Source: Opitutaceae bacterium
Lineage (GTDB): Bacteria; Verrucomicrobiota; Verrucomicrobiia; Opitutales; Opitutaceae
Assembly (NCBI GenBank): GCA_028691845.1
Contig: JAQUYL010000009.1
Coordinates: forward strand, 1-64,000
Length of the DNA: 64,000 nucleotides
Reading direction: 5' to 3'
The stretch's first letter is position 1; the number at the start of each line of letters is the position of its first letter. This document shows positions 8,185 to 18,200 of this stretch, piece after piece. Below the pieces are notes generated by a model. The model made no database searches, was not told the DNA's origin, and saw only the letters and a list, made by a program, of their open reading frames with translations. A program made the position numbers and the translations under genes.

Positions 8185-9492
8185 ATGCATCATTTTCGCT
8201 ACGTCGGGCAGAAACTACATTGCGAATCAGTCGATCTCGCGGCCGTGGCCCAGCTGTACGGCACCCCCACCTACGTCTACAGTGCGCAGACCATGGCGGA
8301 CAACTTTTCCCGGCTGGCCCAGGGGTTGGCCGGTCTGGAGGTGCAGCAGTGCTACGCGCTGAAGGCAAATTCCAACCTCGCGTTGTTGCGGCACCTGGCA
8401 AATCTGGGTGCGGCGTTCGATCTTGTCAGCGGGGGTGAGATCCGCCGCGTGCTGGCGGCGGGCGCCGATGTGAGGAGCAGCGTCTTCGCGGGGGTGGGCA
8501 AGACCGAGGCAGAGATCAGGTTCGCGCTTGAGCAGGGCATCTTCGCCCTGCATGTGGAGAGCGAACCGGAACTGGAGCGCATCAACCACATCGCCGGAAC
8601 GCTCGGGGTCAGGGCTCCGATTTCCATTCGCGTGAATCCCGATGTAGACGCGAATACGCACGCCAAAATCACCACGGGCAAGAGCGACAACAAGTTTGGC
8701 ATTCCGCTGGCCCAGGCCGCTGGCGCCTATGAGGCCGCCGCCAAATTCAAGCACATCGAGTTGCGTGGAGTGCAGATGCACATCGGCTCCCAACTCACTG
8801 AGGTCGGTCCGTTCGTCGAGGCCGTCGAGAAGGTCGGCCCGTTTGCCGCGCAGTTGAAGACCCGTTATGGCATCACTTATTTCTCCATCGGCGGCGGCCT
8901 GGGCATCGTCTACCGTGATGCACTGGCCAGCGGCGATCCGGCATGGTGGGCCGCCCTGCCGCCCGCCCATCGCCCATTGACCCCTGAGGCCTATGGCGCG
9001 GCCCTCGTGCCGCTGCTTCGGCCACTCGGGCTTAAGGTCCTGCTCGAACACGGGCGCTACATCGTGGGCAATGCGGGTGTGCTGCTCTCTCGCGTCGAGT
9101 ATCTTAAGCGCGGGGCCAGCAGGAATTTTCTGGTTCTGGACGCGGCCATGAACGATCTGGTGCGACCGGCCATGTATGAGAGTTTCCATGAGGTCGTGCC
9201 GCTGCAGCGTGACACCGCCCGGCCCGCCTTGGTGGCCGATATCGTCGGGCCGATCTGTGAAAGCGGAGATTGTTTTGCCAAGGCGCGTCAGATTCAGCAG
9301 GTGGGCGAGGGCGAGCACGTGGCCTTTATGAGCGCTGGCGCCTATGGTTATACCATGGCAAGCCGCTACAATTCACGGCTGATGCCGGCCGAGGTCCTGG
9401 TTCAGGGCAGCCGGTTCGAACTGGTCAATGCGCGGGAAACATTTGAAACCATGATCGCGGGAGAAAAAATTCCCGCCTCCTTGCGCCATTAG
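8185..9492 (+). CDS. lysA: Diaminopimelate decarboxylase
   Basis: 435 aa, full length for LysA. Fold-type III PLP enzyme: PLP lysine Lys60 in YALKANSN, the substrate loop HIGSQ, the glycine-rich FSIGGGLGI phosphate-binding segment, EHGRYIVGNAG, and the active-site CESGD motif contributed across the dimer. Converts meso-diaminopimelate to lysine and CO2, the last step of lysine synthesis, in the cytoplasm. The next gene is on the other strand, so it is probably monocistronic. Confidence 0.95.
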   Translation: MHHFRYVGQKLHCESVDLAAVAQLYGTPTYVYSAQTMADNFSRLAQGLAGLEVQQCYALKANSNLALLRHLANLGAAFDLVSGGEIRRVLAAGADVRSSVFAGVGKTEAEIRFALEQGIFALHVESEPELERINHIAGTLGVRAPISIRVNPDVDANTHAKITTGKSDNKFGIPLAQAAGAYEAAAKFKHIELRGVQMHIGSQLTEVGPFVEAVEKVGPFAAQLKTRYGITYFSIGGGLGIVYRDALASGDPAWWAALPPAHRPLTPEAYGAALVPLLRPLGLKVLLEHGRYIVGNAGVLLSRVEYLKRGASRNFLVLDAAMNDLVRPAMYESFHEVVPLQRDTARPALVADIVGPICESGDCFAKARQIQQVGEGEHVAFMSAGAYGYTMASRYNSRLMPAEVLVQGSRFELVNARETFETMIAGEKIPASLRH

Positions 9493-9539
9493 CAGCTGGC
9501 GGAACCCGACTGCAAACGCACCTGACGGACGAACCGGAG

Positions 9540-9560
9540 CCGGCCGCCCTTCGCGGCCGG
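9540..9560 (+). terminator. GC-rich hairpin after lysA, weak terminator candidate
   Basis: Perfect 8-base stem CCGGCCGC/GCGGCCGG (9540-9547, 9553-9560) with a CCTTC loop, 48 bases after the lysA stop. There is no T-run, so termination is uncertain. In the rest of 9493-9781 I see only an unsupported short reading frame (GTG 9570 to TGA about 9743). Confidence 0.45.
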
Positions 9561-9781
9561 TTCGCCCCCGTGAGGAGGATGGGCCGTCATGCGGTGCGCC
9601 TCACCCGGGGCACTTCGGGAAGCGCGGCAGGGCGGATGGCACACTACGAGATGGATTTCTCCGACAATCCGGTCCACCGCGGCGTCGCCCGGGACCGGCG
9701 GCTGGATCCGACACGCCGGGATTCGAGGCCAGGCTTCAGTTGAACCCTCAGACCGATGCAGCGCGCCGGCCTGCGCGGGGC

Positions 9782-10231
9782 TCAGGGTTCCTTGACCTGA
9801 TCAATGGCGACGACCTTGCCTCCGCGGAAGGCGACGCGGATTTTCTCCTCCATATGCCTGCGATAGACATCGGTGTAGACTGGTTCCCAGTAGACGCGAT
9901 AGAGGCGCACCGCTGGATCAAAATACATCCAGCGATGATAGCCGACGTGGGCCATGCCTTCGTAGCGGTCGAAATAGGTGTTGTAGATCCAAACGGTGGT
10001 CTGGCCTTCGCCGGTCTTGCGATTGCGGACCTGATCGGGTGCGCCAAGCGCCATATAGACCATGTCTTCGTTGAAGCCGAGATCAACCGTGCCCTGCTTG
10101 ATCTTGGCCTGAGCTCCGGCATCCAGCTGGGTGAAGACAGTGGATTTTTCCTTGATGCGGCTGTCGATGGTGCTGCACGCCGAGAGCGCAAGCACAAGGA
10201 GGGAAAGAACTAGTGTGCGCGTGGTCTTCAT
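9782..10231 (-). CDS. Outer-membrane lipoprotein, BamE/SmpA-like
   Basis: 149 aa with a lipoprotein signal: hydrophobic residues 7-18 and lipobox LSAC with Cys19. The mature part contains GFNEDMVYMALGAPD, resembling the SmpA/OmlA/BamE helix-turn segment (usual form GMTxxQVxxxLGxP). Tyr/Trp-rich strands follow. BamE-like folds often occur in envelope proteins, but this one lacks other Bam context. Start ATG 10231. Monocistronic, role unproven. Confidence 0.7.
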   Translation of the reverse strand: MKTTRTLVLSLLVLALSACSTIDSRIKEKSTVFTQLDAGAQAKIKQGTVDLGFNEDMVYMALGAPDQVRNRKTGEGQTTVWIYNTYFDRYEGMAHVGYHRWMYFDPAVRLYRVYWEPVYTDVYRRHMEEKIRVAFRGGKVVAIDQVKEP

Positions 10232-10450
10232 GAGGGGAAGGAACTATAAGGTTAGACGAATAGTTGACGGTAATGTTTCAATTAGTTGGATCGGGCCTGC
10301 TCATTTTTACGGGGGAATGTGGCTTGGGGAGGCATGCAAGAATGGCGCCAGCGGCCAGACGCTGTCGGCGCAGGGGAGGGTATGGTCCTCATTTGTGCGC
10401 CCCTGCCCTTGTTGAGTAATCTGGGGCATCCGGAACGGTGCCTTGAAGTC

Positions 10451-10597
10451 ATGAACACCCCGCACCTGACTTCGCCGATGGGGATGTTGATCCTCGTTGG
10501 AGTCCTGCTGATGTGCTGGAATGTGGTCATCGGCGGGCAGCTTTTCTCCAAGAGTTTGCGCGGTTTCACGATTATTAAGTTGGGACTGGCCGGGTAG
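10451..10597 (+). CDS. Tiny single-helix membrane ORF, unknown
   Basis: 48 aa from ATG 10451, with a hydrophobic helix at about residues 10-28 and a basic C-terminus (KSLRGFTIIKLGLAG). A longer reading from ATG 10382 is open but less protein-like. It is followed 12 bases later by a second tiny membrane ORF. No homologue recognised; could be a chance frame. Confidence 0.35.
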   Translation: MNTPHLTSPMGMLILVGVLLMCWNVVIGGQLFSKSLRGFTIIKLGLAG

Positions 10598-10609
10598 GAA
10601 GGCTGGCTG

Positions 10610-10765
10610 ATGGCTGGAGCTTTGCTGCTTCTGCCTTTGGTGATTCCGGCCGTGTTGATCCGGGTTTTCCTGCCGGAAAAGACACCGGTCGCGGAGCCGG
10701 ATTGGGCGCGGATCGTTACAGGCGCAACCTCCGCAGGCGGAGTGCGTTGGTCACAACGGAAATAG
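10610..10765 (+). CDS. Second tiny membrane ORF, overlapping the end of the Cu-ATPase gene
   Basis: 51 aa with a hydrophobic N-terminal helix (about residues 2-20) and an acidic tail. Its last 50 bases overlap the 3' end of the copper ATPase gene on the opposite strand, so at least the tail may be an artefact. Included because it lies in tandem with the preceding ORF. Confidence 0.25.
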   Translation: MAGALLLLPLVIPAVLIRVFLPEKTPVAEPDWARIVTGATSAGGVRWSQRK

Positions 10766-12776
10766 AACTCAGACTCATGGCGACTCCAGCAATCATGGGA
10801 TTGAGCGTCCAGCCCGTCAGTGGATAAAACACACCCGCGGCCACGGGCAGGCCGAAGCCATTGTAGAAAAACGCGAGAAAAAGGTTTTGCTTGATCGTGC
10901 GCAGGGTGGCGCGGCTGAGATGCAGGGCCTTGACGATGCCGTGCAGATCCCCGTGGACGAGCACGAGGCCCGCACTATGCATCGCAACATCCGTGCCGGT
11001 GCCCATGGCGATGCCGACCTCGGCGGCGGCAAGGGCCGGGGCATCATTGATGCCGTCACCGGCAAAGACGACGCGCTCACCGCGGGCGCGGTGCTCGCGC
11101 ACCAGCTCCTGCTTGCGCGCCGGGGAGACCGCTGCATGAAACCCGTCAAGGCTGAGCTGGGTCGCCACAGACTCGGCTGTGGCGGCGCGGTCGCCGGTGG
11201 CCATCACGACCTTGAGCCCCAGCCTGTGCAACTCGACGATGGCGGCTGGGGTGGTCGCCTTGATGGGATCGGCCAGGGCGATGGTGCCGGCGTATTCTCC
11301 ATCGATGGTTACGCCTGCGAGCGTGGCGACGGAGAAGGGGGAAGGCGTCCTGCCCGTCAGGTGTTCCGGCGTGCCGGTGCCAGCGCGCCCTACCTGGACG
11401 CGGTGGCCGTTGACGAGCGCGCTTATCCCGAAGCCTGGCTCGGTGGAAAACCCGGTGGCGACCTGCACGGCTAGTCCACGCTCTTCGGCTGCGGCGACAA
11501 TGGCGCGGGCCAGCGGGTGCTCACTGGGCCTTTCGGCTGCAGCGGCGAAAAGGAGCAGGTCGTTTTCGGTGAATCCGGCGGTTGGAATTACGGCGACGGC
11601 GCGCGGCTTGCCTTCGGTGAGTGTACCGGTCTTGTCGATGATCAGGGTGGTCGCCTGCGCGAGGCGTTCCAGCGCAGCCGCGTCCTTGACCAGCACGCCG
11701 GCCTGTGCGCCGCGGCCGATCCCGGTGACCAGGGCCACGGGAGTGGCGAGCCCCAGAGCGCAGGGGCAGGCGATGATCAGCACGGCCACGGCATTGACGA
11801 GCGCGTATATCAGTTTCGGCTCCGGACCGAGCAGCAGCCACAGCCCAAAGGTGGATGCGGCGATCACGGCGACGCCCGGCACAAACCAGGCAGAAACCCG
11901 GTCGGCAAGTCTCGCGATGGGGGCCTCGCTGTTCCGCGCTTCCTCGACGAGCAGGATGATCTGGGCCAGCAGCGTGTCACGGCCGACGCGTTCGGCCCGG
12001 AAAAGAAACGATCCTGTGGTGTTGAGCGTGCCGGCGCTTGCGGGATCGCCCGGGTGCTTGCCGATTGGCACCGGCTCCCCGGTGAGCATGGATTCGTCGA
12101 CGTTGCTTTCGCCTTCCGTCACGATGCCGTCGACCGGCACCCTTTCCCCGGGGCGTACCCGGATGATGTCACCGGGCGCAAGCTCAACGATCGGCACATC
12201 CTCCTCGCGATCACCGCGCAGACGCCGGGCCGTTTTAGGCGCGAGGTCCATCAAAGAGCGGATGGCGGCATCGGTGCGGGCATGGGCGCGCTGCTCAAGG
12301 ATCTGGCCGAACAGCACGATGGTGGTGATGACCGCTGCGGCCTCGAAATAGAGCGGCACCCCATGGGGGCCGCGCAACGAAGCTGGCAGGACGCCGTCGA
12401 ACAGCACCGCCAGGACGCTGTAGAAATAGGCGGCGCCCGTGCCCGTGACGGTGAGGGTGAACATGTTCGGGTCGAGTTCGCGGATCGACTTCCACCAGCG
12501 GCCGATGAAAAGCGCCCCGCACCAGAAAAAAACGGGCGTCGTGAGGACGAGCTGCACCCAGGCGGAGACCCGCGTGTCGATCCGGTGAAACAACTCGGGT
12601 GTGATCATTTCGCCCATGGCCAAGGCAAGGACGGGCAGACTGAGGGCAAGGGCGATACGGAAACGCGGCCACAGGTAGCGCTCATGCGGCAGACCCATGT
12701 AGACCGGTTCGTCTGGCGGCGGAATTTCGGCTGGCACCGTGATTTCGCGCGGATCCGGTTCAGATTGGGTTTGCAT
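10716..12776 (-). CDS. copA: Cu(I)-exporting P1B-type ATPase
   Basis: 686 aa from ATG 12776; an upstream ATG at 12839 adds 21 residues without conservation. P-type ATPase motifs in order: the actuator TGEPVP, the metal-binding CPC helix (ACPCALG), phosphorylation motif DKTGT, nucleotide-binding SEHP, and hinge GDGINDAPAL. C-terminal helices carry FYNGFGLPVAAG and MSLSSISVVTNALRL, the Y-N and M-x-x-S-S pattern that defines Cu(I)/Ag(I) (P1B-1) pumps. No N-terminal heavy-metal-associated domain is present. It uses ATP to export Cu(I) from the cytoplasm. A cus-type efflux system lies 4 kb away on the same strand. Could feed copper to oxidases rather than detoxify. Confidence 0.93.
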   Translation of the reverse strand: MQTQSEPDPREITVPAEIPPPDEPVYMGLPHERYLWPRFRIALALSLPVLALAMGEMITPELFHRIDTRVSAWVQLVLTTPVFFWCGALFIGRWWKSIRELDPNMFTLTVTGTGAAYFYSVLAVLFDGVLPASLRGPHGVPLYFEAAAVITTIVLFGQILEQRAHARTDAAIRSLMDLAPKTARRLRGDREEDVPIVELAPGDIIRVRPGERVPVDGIVTEGESNVDESMLTGEPVPIGKHPGDPASAGTLNTTGSFLFRAERVGRDTLLAQIILLVEEARNSEAPIARLADRVSAWFVPGVAVIAASTFGLWLLLGPEPKLIYALVNAVAVLIIACPCALGLATPVALVTGIGRGAQAGVLVKDAAALERLAQATTLIIDKTGTLTEGKPRAVAVIPTAGFTENDLLLFAAAAERPSEHPLARAIVAAAEERGLAVQVATGFSTEPGFGISALVNGHRVQVGRAGTGTPEHLTGRTPSPFSVATLAGVTIDGEYAGTIALADPIKATTPAAIVELHRLGLKVVMATGDRAATAESVATQLSLDGFHAAVSPARKQELVREHRARGERVVFAGDGINDAPALAAAEVGIAMGTGTDVAMHSAGLVLVHGDLHGIVKALHLSRATLRTIKQNLFLAFFYNGFGLPVAAGVFYPLTGWTLNPMIAGVAMSLSSISVVTNALRLRRLRL

Positions 12777-12876
12777 CGGAAGTTTGAATCCCGTCCACCG
12801 CCCCCTGGCGCAAAGTCGGTCCGAAACGGCCGGACTCAATGACGCGGTGAAGCTTTCGGCCCGGGGAAATCTCGCG

Positions 12877-14376
12877 CTATTGGTTCTTCCCGTTGTGGCA
12901 GTCGTTGCAGATCACGCCGTCGGGAATGTCCCCGCCGGGGTGCTGGAAGGAGAGGCCTTTCAACGAAAAGTTGGCCAGCTCCTCGCCTTTGCCCTGGGTG
13001 ACGATGCTATGGCAGGTGGTGCAGTCGCTGGCGGCGATCATGCGGCTGGGATCGCCGACAGCTTCGTGCTGGTTGTCGTGACAGCGGAAGCAGCCGGGGA
13101 AGTCCTTGTGCCCCTTGTTATCGGGATACTTGCTCCAGTCGGCCTTCATCTCCGGGAAGAAGTTGGCGCGGTAGATTTCCGATGTCGTGGTTACAGCCTG
13201 GTCGAGGCCCGGCCGGCCGGCGTATTCTTCGCGCAGGCTGGCCGTGATTTTGGCGATGGCTTCGTTCTCGCTGGCATATGTGGAGGTGAGCAACTCGACG
13301 GCCTGGCGCTTGATGGCCGGGAGCTTCGCGTCCAGACGGCCGAGTTCCAGGGCCTGGTCGACCGCGGCGTTGGGCGTCTGGTAACGATGCGCCGGGCGAT
13401 TATGGCAATCGATGCAGTCCATCCGCCGAATCTGATCGGCGGGCGGTTCGTCCTGATAGTCGGGGGAGCGATAGACGGTCGTCTTCCCCTGGAAGCTGGT
13501 CACGCGGACCCACGGAATCCTTTGACGCTGGGGATCGCTGGCAAAATATTCCACTTTGTTGGCGGCGCTGGTGTGCCAGTGGATGCCGCCCACCGGGCCA
13601 TGCAGGTCAGAGCCGCCACCAATATGGAGAAGCATGCGGACGGTGTGGGGGGTGCTGGCCTCGTCGGCCAGGTAATGAGCGTAGGTGCGGTCAAGGTTGC
13701 CGGTGTATTTTTCCGGCCAGTGGCATTTTTCGCAGGTGTCCTGCGCCGGGCGCAGGTTGTGGACGGGTGTGCCGATGGGGCGGCTGTATTTGTTGAAGGC
13801 TACCGAATACAGTTGGTAGGAGCCGCTGAGCTTGGACTTTACATACCATTTCGCGCCGGAGCCGATATGACACTCAACGCATGCGACGCGGGCATGGACG
13901 CCGCGCTGGTAGGTGACAAATTCCGGTTTCATCACCTTATGGCAGACCTGCCCGCAAAACTCGACCGATTCGGTGACATGATAGGTTTGATAACTGCCCA
14001 TGGCCGTCAAAAGCAGGAAAGCCATGGCGCCCGCGCCAAAATAGATCATGACTTTGCGGTCGTGCGGACGTTCGAAATCGATGTAAAGACGCGCGGGCGG
14101 CGCATCAGGGTAACGCTTGAGTTGGCGATGTTGGATCCATGCGCCCACAACGAACACGACAAGACCGAAAATAAGAAAAGCGGGTGCGACTACGTAGCTG
14201 AGGATGCCGATGTAGGGGTTGTGGCTGCCGCTGAATAAGTCGATGGCGAATAGGAACAGAAAGGCGAACAAGCTACCACCGCCAATGATCACGCCGGTAA
14301 GGCTGATCCAGTTGCGCCAGAGTGCGTGGCGAGAAGGGGAGGCGGGATCAGGCGTGGGGGGAAGGGGATCAGGCAT
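12877..14376 (-). CDS. Membrane-bound heptahaem c-type cytochrome, NapC/NirT-like
   Basis: 499 aa. Three hydrophobic helices at the N-terminus (about residues 22-47, 54-80, 108-128) are followed by a periplasmic domain with seven CxxCH haem motifs: CGQVCH, CVECH, CEKCH, CIDCH, CFRCH, CTTCH, CNDCH. The first haem region (TYHVTESVEFCGQVCH) resembles the NapC/NirT/NrfH quinol-oxidising module; the rest has no clear catalytic signature. Probable role: moving electrons from quinol to periplasmic acceptors. The small cytochrome c encoded upstream (14555-14899) could be a partner, although a terminator lies between them. The acceptor is unknown. Confidence 0.85.
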   Translation of the reverse strand: MPDPLPPTPDPASPSRHALWRNWISLTGVIIGGGSLFAFLFLFAIDLFSGSHNPYIGILSYVVAPAFLIFGLVVFVVGAWIQHRQLKRYPDAPPARLYIDFERPHDRKVMIYFGAGAMAFLLLTAMGSYQTYHVTESVEFCGQVCHKVMKPEFVTYQRGVHARVACVECHIGSGAKWYVKSKLSGSYQLYSVAFNKYSRPIGTPVHNLRPAQDTCEKCHWPEKYTGNLDRTYAHYLADEASTPHTVRMLLHIGGGSDLHGPVGGIHWHTSAANKVEYFASDPQRQRIPWVRVTSFQGKTTVYRSPDYQDEPPADQIRRMDCIDCHNRPAHRYQTPNAAVDQALELGRLDAKLPAIKRQAVELLTSTYASENEAIAKITASLREEYAGRPGLDQAVTTTSEIYRANFFPEMKADWSKYPDNKGHKDFPGCFRCHDNQHEAVGDPSRMIAASDCTTCHSIVTQGKGEELANFSLKGLSFQHPGGDIPDGVICNDCHNGKNQ

Positions 14377-14508
14377 GGCCGTGTGTTAACCGATTCGTTG
14401 AGCGACCGAACAGGGCGAGGAAGGCGAGCGATTCGATGGGAACTGCATCATGTTACTGGGGGCGGGTCAAACCAGACCCTGGTGCGTGGGGCATCAGAAT
14501 CGCAGGAA

Positions 14509-14537
14509 TAAAAAGGGGCGGGTGCACAACCCGCCCC
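14509..14537 (-). terminator. Terminator of the small cytochrome c gene
   Basis: On the minus strand, GGGGCGGG/CCCGCCCC (14537-14530, 14522-14515) with a 7-nt loop is followed by TTTTT (14514-14510). Confidence 0.85.
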
Positions 14538-14554
14538 AGGAACGATGACGGAAT

Positions 14555-14899
14555 TTATTTCTTAAACGAACGGATAAGATCGACCAAAGCCTTGGTCTCG
14601 TCCGCCGACAGTTTGTCTTTGTATCCAGGCATCAGTTTTTTCCCCTCCTTGGTGACGCCCTGGTTAATGTCGTTGAGCAGTTCCTCATCCTTAAAGGACT
14701 CCTGCACCTTCGCATCGGTGTAATCCTTGGTCTTGAGTTTCTTGCCCATGGCGGTCTTGCCCGAGCCATCCGCACTATGGCATTTGGCGCATTGGTTCTT
14801 CCAGTTTTCCTTGGCATCGGCCGCGAAACCGATTGCCGGGAGAGCCAGCAGCGCAAGAGCCGCTGCGAGCGTACGAACATTGAGTTTATAGGAGCTCAT
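14555..14899 (-). CDS. Small periplasmic cytochrome c (class I)
   Basis: 114 aa. Signal peptide at about residues 1-26 (ALPAIGFAADA cleavage region), one haem site CAKCH at about residues 37-41, and a candidate distal Met ligand in LMPGYKD. Size and pattern match soluble monohaem electron shuttles. Transcribed alone, with its own terminator. Possible partner of the multihaem cytochrome encoded downstream on the same strand. Confidence 0.88.
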   Translation of the reverse strand: MSSYKLNVRTLAAALALLALPAIGFAADAKENWKNQCAKCHSADGSGKTAMGKKLKTKDYTDAKVQESFKDEELLNDINQGVTKEGKKLMPGYKDKLSADETKALVDLIRSFKK

Positions 14900-15214
14900 A
14901 TTTCAGGGTTGTTTGTGGGATTAACAGGATAGACCCGTGGTCGTGGGGAAAATGGATGGATGGGCAGGTTAATATGTCATAAATGCACCCGCGTCATGCC
15001 AGCGCCATGCCTGGCACTGTTGAACAGGACGGCCTTTTCCCAGCTTGATTCAGGGCTCATGGACAGTGCGGGGAGGTCAGACGATCAGGCGCGGGATGGC
15101 GTGGGAGATCATGCTCACTGTCGTTAGCTTCATGATAGGACAAGGCGGGGAGAACATGCCACGCAAAAGTTGTGGGCCAGTGCGCACATATTGCCGGGGA
15201 TGGGCGCGTCGCCA
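14900..15214. other. Intergenic region between cusA and the cytochrome c gene
   Basis: No convincing gene in 315 bases. It holds a 6-base inverted repeat TGCCAG/CTGGCA (14997-15016) and the upstream region of the cytochrome c gene. A short + strand frame at 15045-15302 overlaps cusA and lacks protein character. Confidence 0.6.
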
Positions 15215-18200
15215 TCAGTCCTTGATCGAGCCTTCATGGGGAGGGGGCGAGGCATGCGGTCCGGCGGGAGGCATGGACAGGCTGCGGCGGCGCCAGAGAT
15301 AGAAGATGGCCGGATAGACAAGCAGTTCCATTGCCGTGGAGGTGACGACGCCGCCGACCATGGGCAGGGCGATGCGCTTCATCGTGTCGGCGCCGGTGCC
15401 GTGGCTCCAGAGGATAGGCAATAGGCCCGCGATGATGACGGCCGCGGTCATCGCCTTCGGGCGAACCCGCTTGACGGCGCCGTGGTAGATGGCGTCGCGG
15501 AGGTCCGCGGTCGTGCGGAGCCGGCCCGAGGCCTTCCAGTTCTCGTAAGCCAGATCGAGGTACAGCAGCATCACGACGCCGGTTTCTGCGTCGAGTCCGG
15601 CCAACGCGATGATGCCGACCCAGACCGCCACGCTCATATTGTAGCCAGTCAGGTGGAGCGCCCAGAACGCGCCGACCAGCGAGAAGGGCACGGCCAGCAG
15701 CACGATGGTGGTTTTGATCCACGATTGTGTGTTCAGATAAATGATGAAGAGGATGAGCAGGAGTGTCAGCGGCACGACGATCAGCAGGCGTTGCTGGGCG
15801 CGCAGCATGTATTCGTATTGGCCGCTCCAGAATATACTGTAGCCGGCCGGCACCTTGATTTCACCCTGCTGGATCGCGTCGTTGATCGTCTTTTTGGCCG
15901 TCCGCACGTAGTTGCCGATGTCGATGCCCTGCACGTCCACGTAAATCCACGCGTTGGGCATGGCGGCCTCGCTCTTGATGCCCATCGGGGCGGCCACGAC
16001 CCGCACTTTCGCCAACTGGATCAGCGGCACCTGCGCCATGAGCGCCGGCGTGCCGCCGGCCGCGCCCATCGCCGCACCGGTGCCGGCGGATTTGACGGGA
16101 ACCAAAATCTCCCGCAGCGCTTCGAGGTTCTCGCGGTAATCGCGGTCGTAGCGCAGGATGACGCCGTACCGCTCGAGGCCCTCGACCGTGGTGGTAAGGG
16201 GCATGCCCCCGAGGGCAACCTCGAGCACATCCTGCACTTCGCCGACTGTCAGGCCGTAACGGGCGATGGCCCCGCGGTCGATGTCGAACTCAACATAGTT
16301 GCCGCCCATCACGCGCTCGGCGAACACGCTGCTGGTGCCCGGCACTTGGCGAATCATGCCCTCGATCTGGCCGGCAAGGCGTTCGAGTTCCTCCAGCTTG
16401 GGCCCGGCGACCTTGATGCCGACAGGCGTCTTGATTCCCGTGGCGAGCATGTCGATGCGGGTCTTGATCGGCATGGTCCAGGAGTTGGTCAGGCCGGGGA
16501 TCTGCACGGCGGCGTTCATCGCCGCCGTAAGCTCCTCGATGGTTCGCCGCCGGTGGGCCACGACCTTTCCGGTGTCGTCCTTGATGCGCACGACCGGCCA
16601 TTCCTCCTCCGGTTTGAGCATAATCGTGGTCTCGATCATGTCCATGGGCGCGGGATCAGTGGCGGTCTCGGCACGGCCGATCTTGCCGAACACGTGGTGC
16701 ACTTCCGGGAAGGAGCGGATGATCTGGTCGGTCTGCTGAATGATTTCGCGGGCCTTCGTCGGGGAAATGCCCGGGAAGGTCGTCGGCATGTAGAGCAGGT
16801 CGCCCTCGTAGAGCGGCGGCATGAACTCCGAGCCGAGATTCTGGTAGGGAAACGCCTGGCCGAGTTTCAGGGCGACTTCCTTGGCGTGGCCGTCGGGCAG
16901 CACGCGGGCCACGATCGCGTTCCACGGGAAGAAAACCCAGCCGACGACGACGGCGGCGGTGACTATGACCGCCCAGCGGAACTGGATCATCAGGTCCAGC
17001 AGCGGGTGATAGAGCCAGACAAGAAAGCGGTTGACCGGGTTTTTCTCCTCCGGCGGGATCTTCCCGCGGATGAGGAAGCCCATGAGTACCGGCGCGAGCG
17101 TGATCGAGAGCAGCGCCGCCGCGCCCATGGAATATGTTTTGGTGAACGCGAGCGGCTTGAACAGTCGGCCCTCCTGCGCCTGCAGCGTGAACACCGGCAG
17201 GAACGACACCGTGATCACCAGCAGCGAATAAAACAGCGTCGGACCGACCTCGACGGAGGCGTCGCGGATGATATCCCAATGCGGCTTCCTGCCCCCATCG
17301 CGCTCAAGGTGCTTGTGGGCGTTCTCGATCATGATGATGGCGGCGTCGACCATCGCGCCGATGGCAATGGCGATGCCGCCGAGCGACATGATGTTCGCGC
17401 TCAGGCCCTGGCCGAACATGATGGCGATCGAGGCGAGCACGGCGATGGGCAGGATGACGATCGCCACGAACGAGCTGCGCAGGTGCATCAGGAACAGCAG
17501 GCACACCAGCGCCACCACGAGGCTTTCTTCGATGAGTTTCTCCTTCAGGGTGCGTACCGCCCGCTCGATGAGCGCCGTGCGGTCGTAGGCGAGGGTGTAG
17601 GTGACGCCTTCCGGCAGGCTCTTCATCGCCTGATCGAGCCGCGCCTTCACCGCCTGGAGGACCTGGCGCGTGTCCACGCCGTAGCGCACCACGACGATGC
17701 CGCCCACCGTTTCCCCCTCACCGTTGAGTTCGGCGATGCCGCGCCGCATGTCAGGGCCGAGTTGCACACTGGCCACCTCGCCCAGGAGGATCGGCGTGCC
17801 GCCCGGGCCGCGACCCACGGCGACCTGGCGCAGATCCTCCACGCTCTGCACGTATCCCTTTACGCGCAGGATGAATTCTTTTTCTGCCATTTCGAGCGAT
17901 CGGCCGCCCACTTCACCATTGCTCCGCTCGACCGCCATGGCCACGTCGCTGATCGACAGGTTGAAGGCGTGCAGGCGGTGCGGATCGACCGTGATCTGGT
18001 ATTGTTTTACGAAGCCGCCGACCGAGGCGACCTCGGCCACCCCGTCCACACTGGCCAATTGGTACCGCAGAAACCAATCCTGCATCGAGCGGAGCTCGGC
18101 CAGATCGTGTTTCGGCGAATTGAGCGAATACATGAACGCCCAGCCCACGCCGGTCGCGTCCGGTCCGAGCTGCGGCGTGACGTTGCGCGGCAAACTACCC

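Noticed and set aside
10716..12776. Copper ATPase gene truncated because it has no N-terminal HMA domain
   Set aside because: All catalytic and membrane motifs are present and the N-terminus begins with a normal cytoplasmic tail and first helix pair; P1B pumps without HMA domains exist.
12739..14238. 499-codon + strand frame
   Set aside because: Antisense to the heptahaem cytochrome gene, whose seven haem motifs are decisive.
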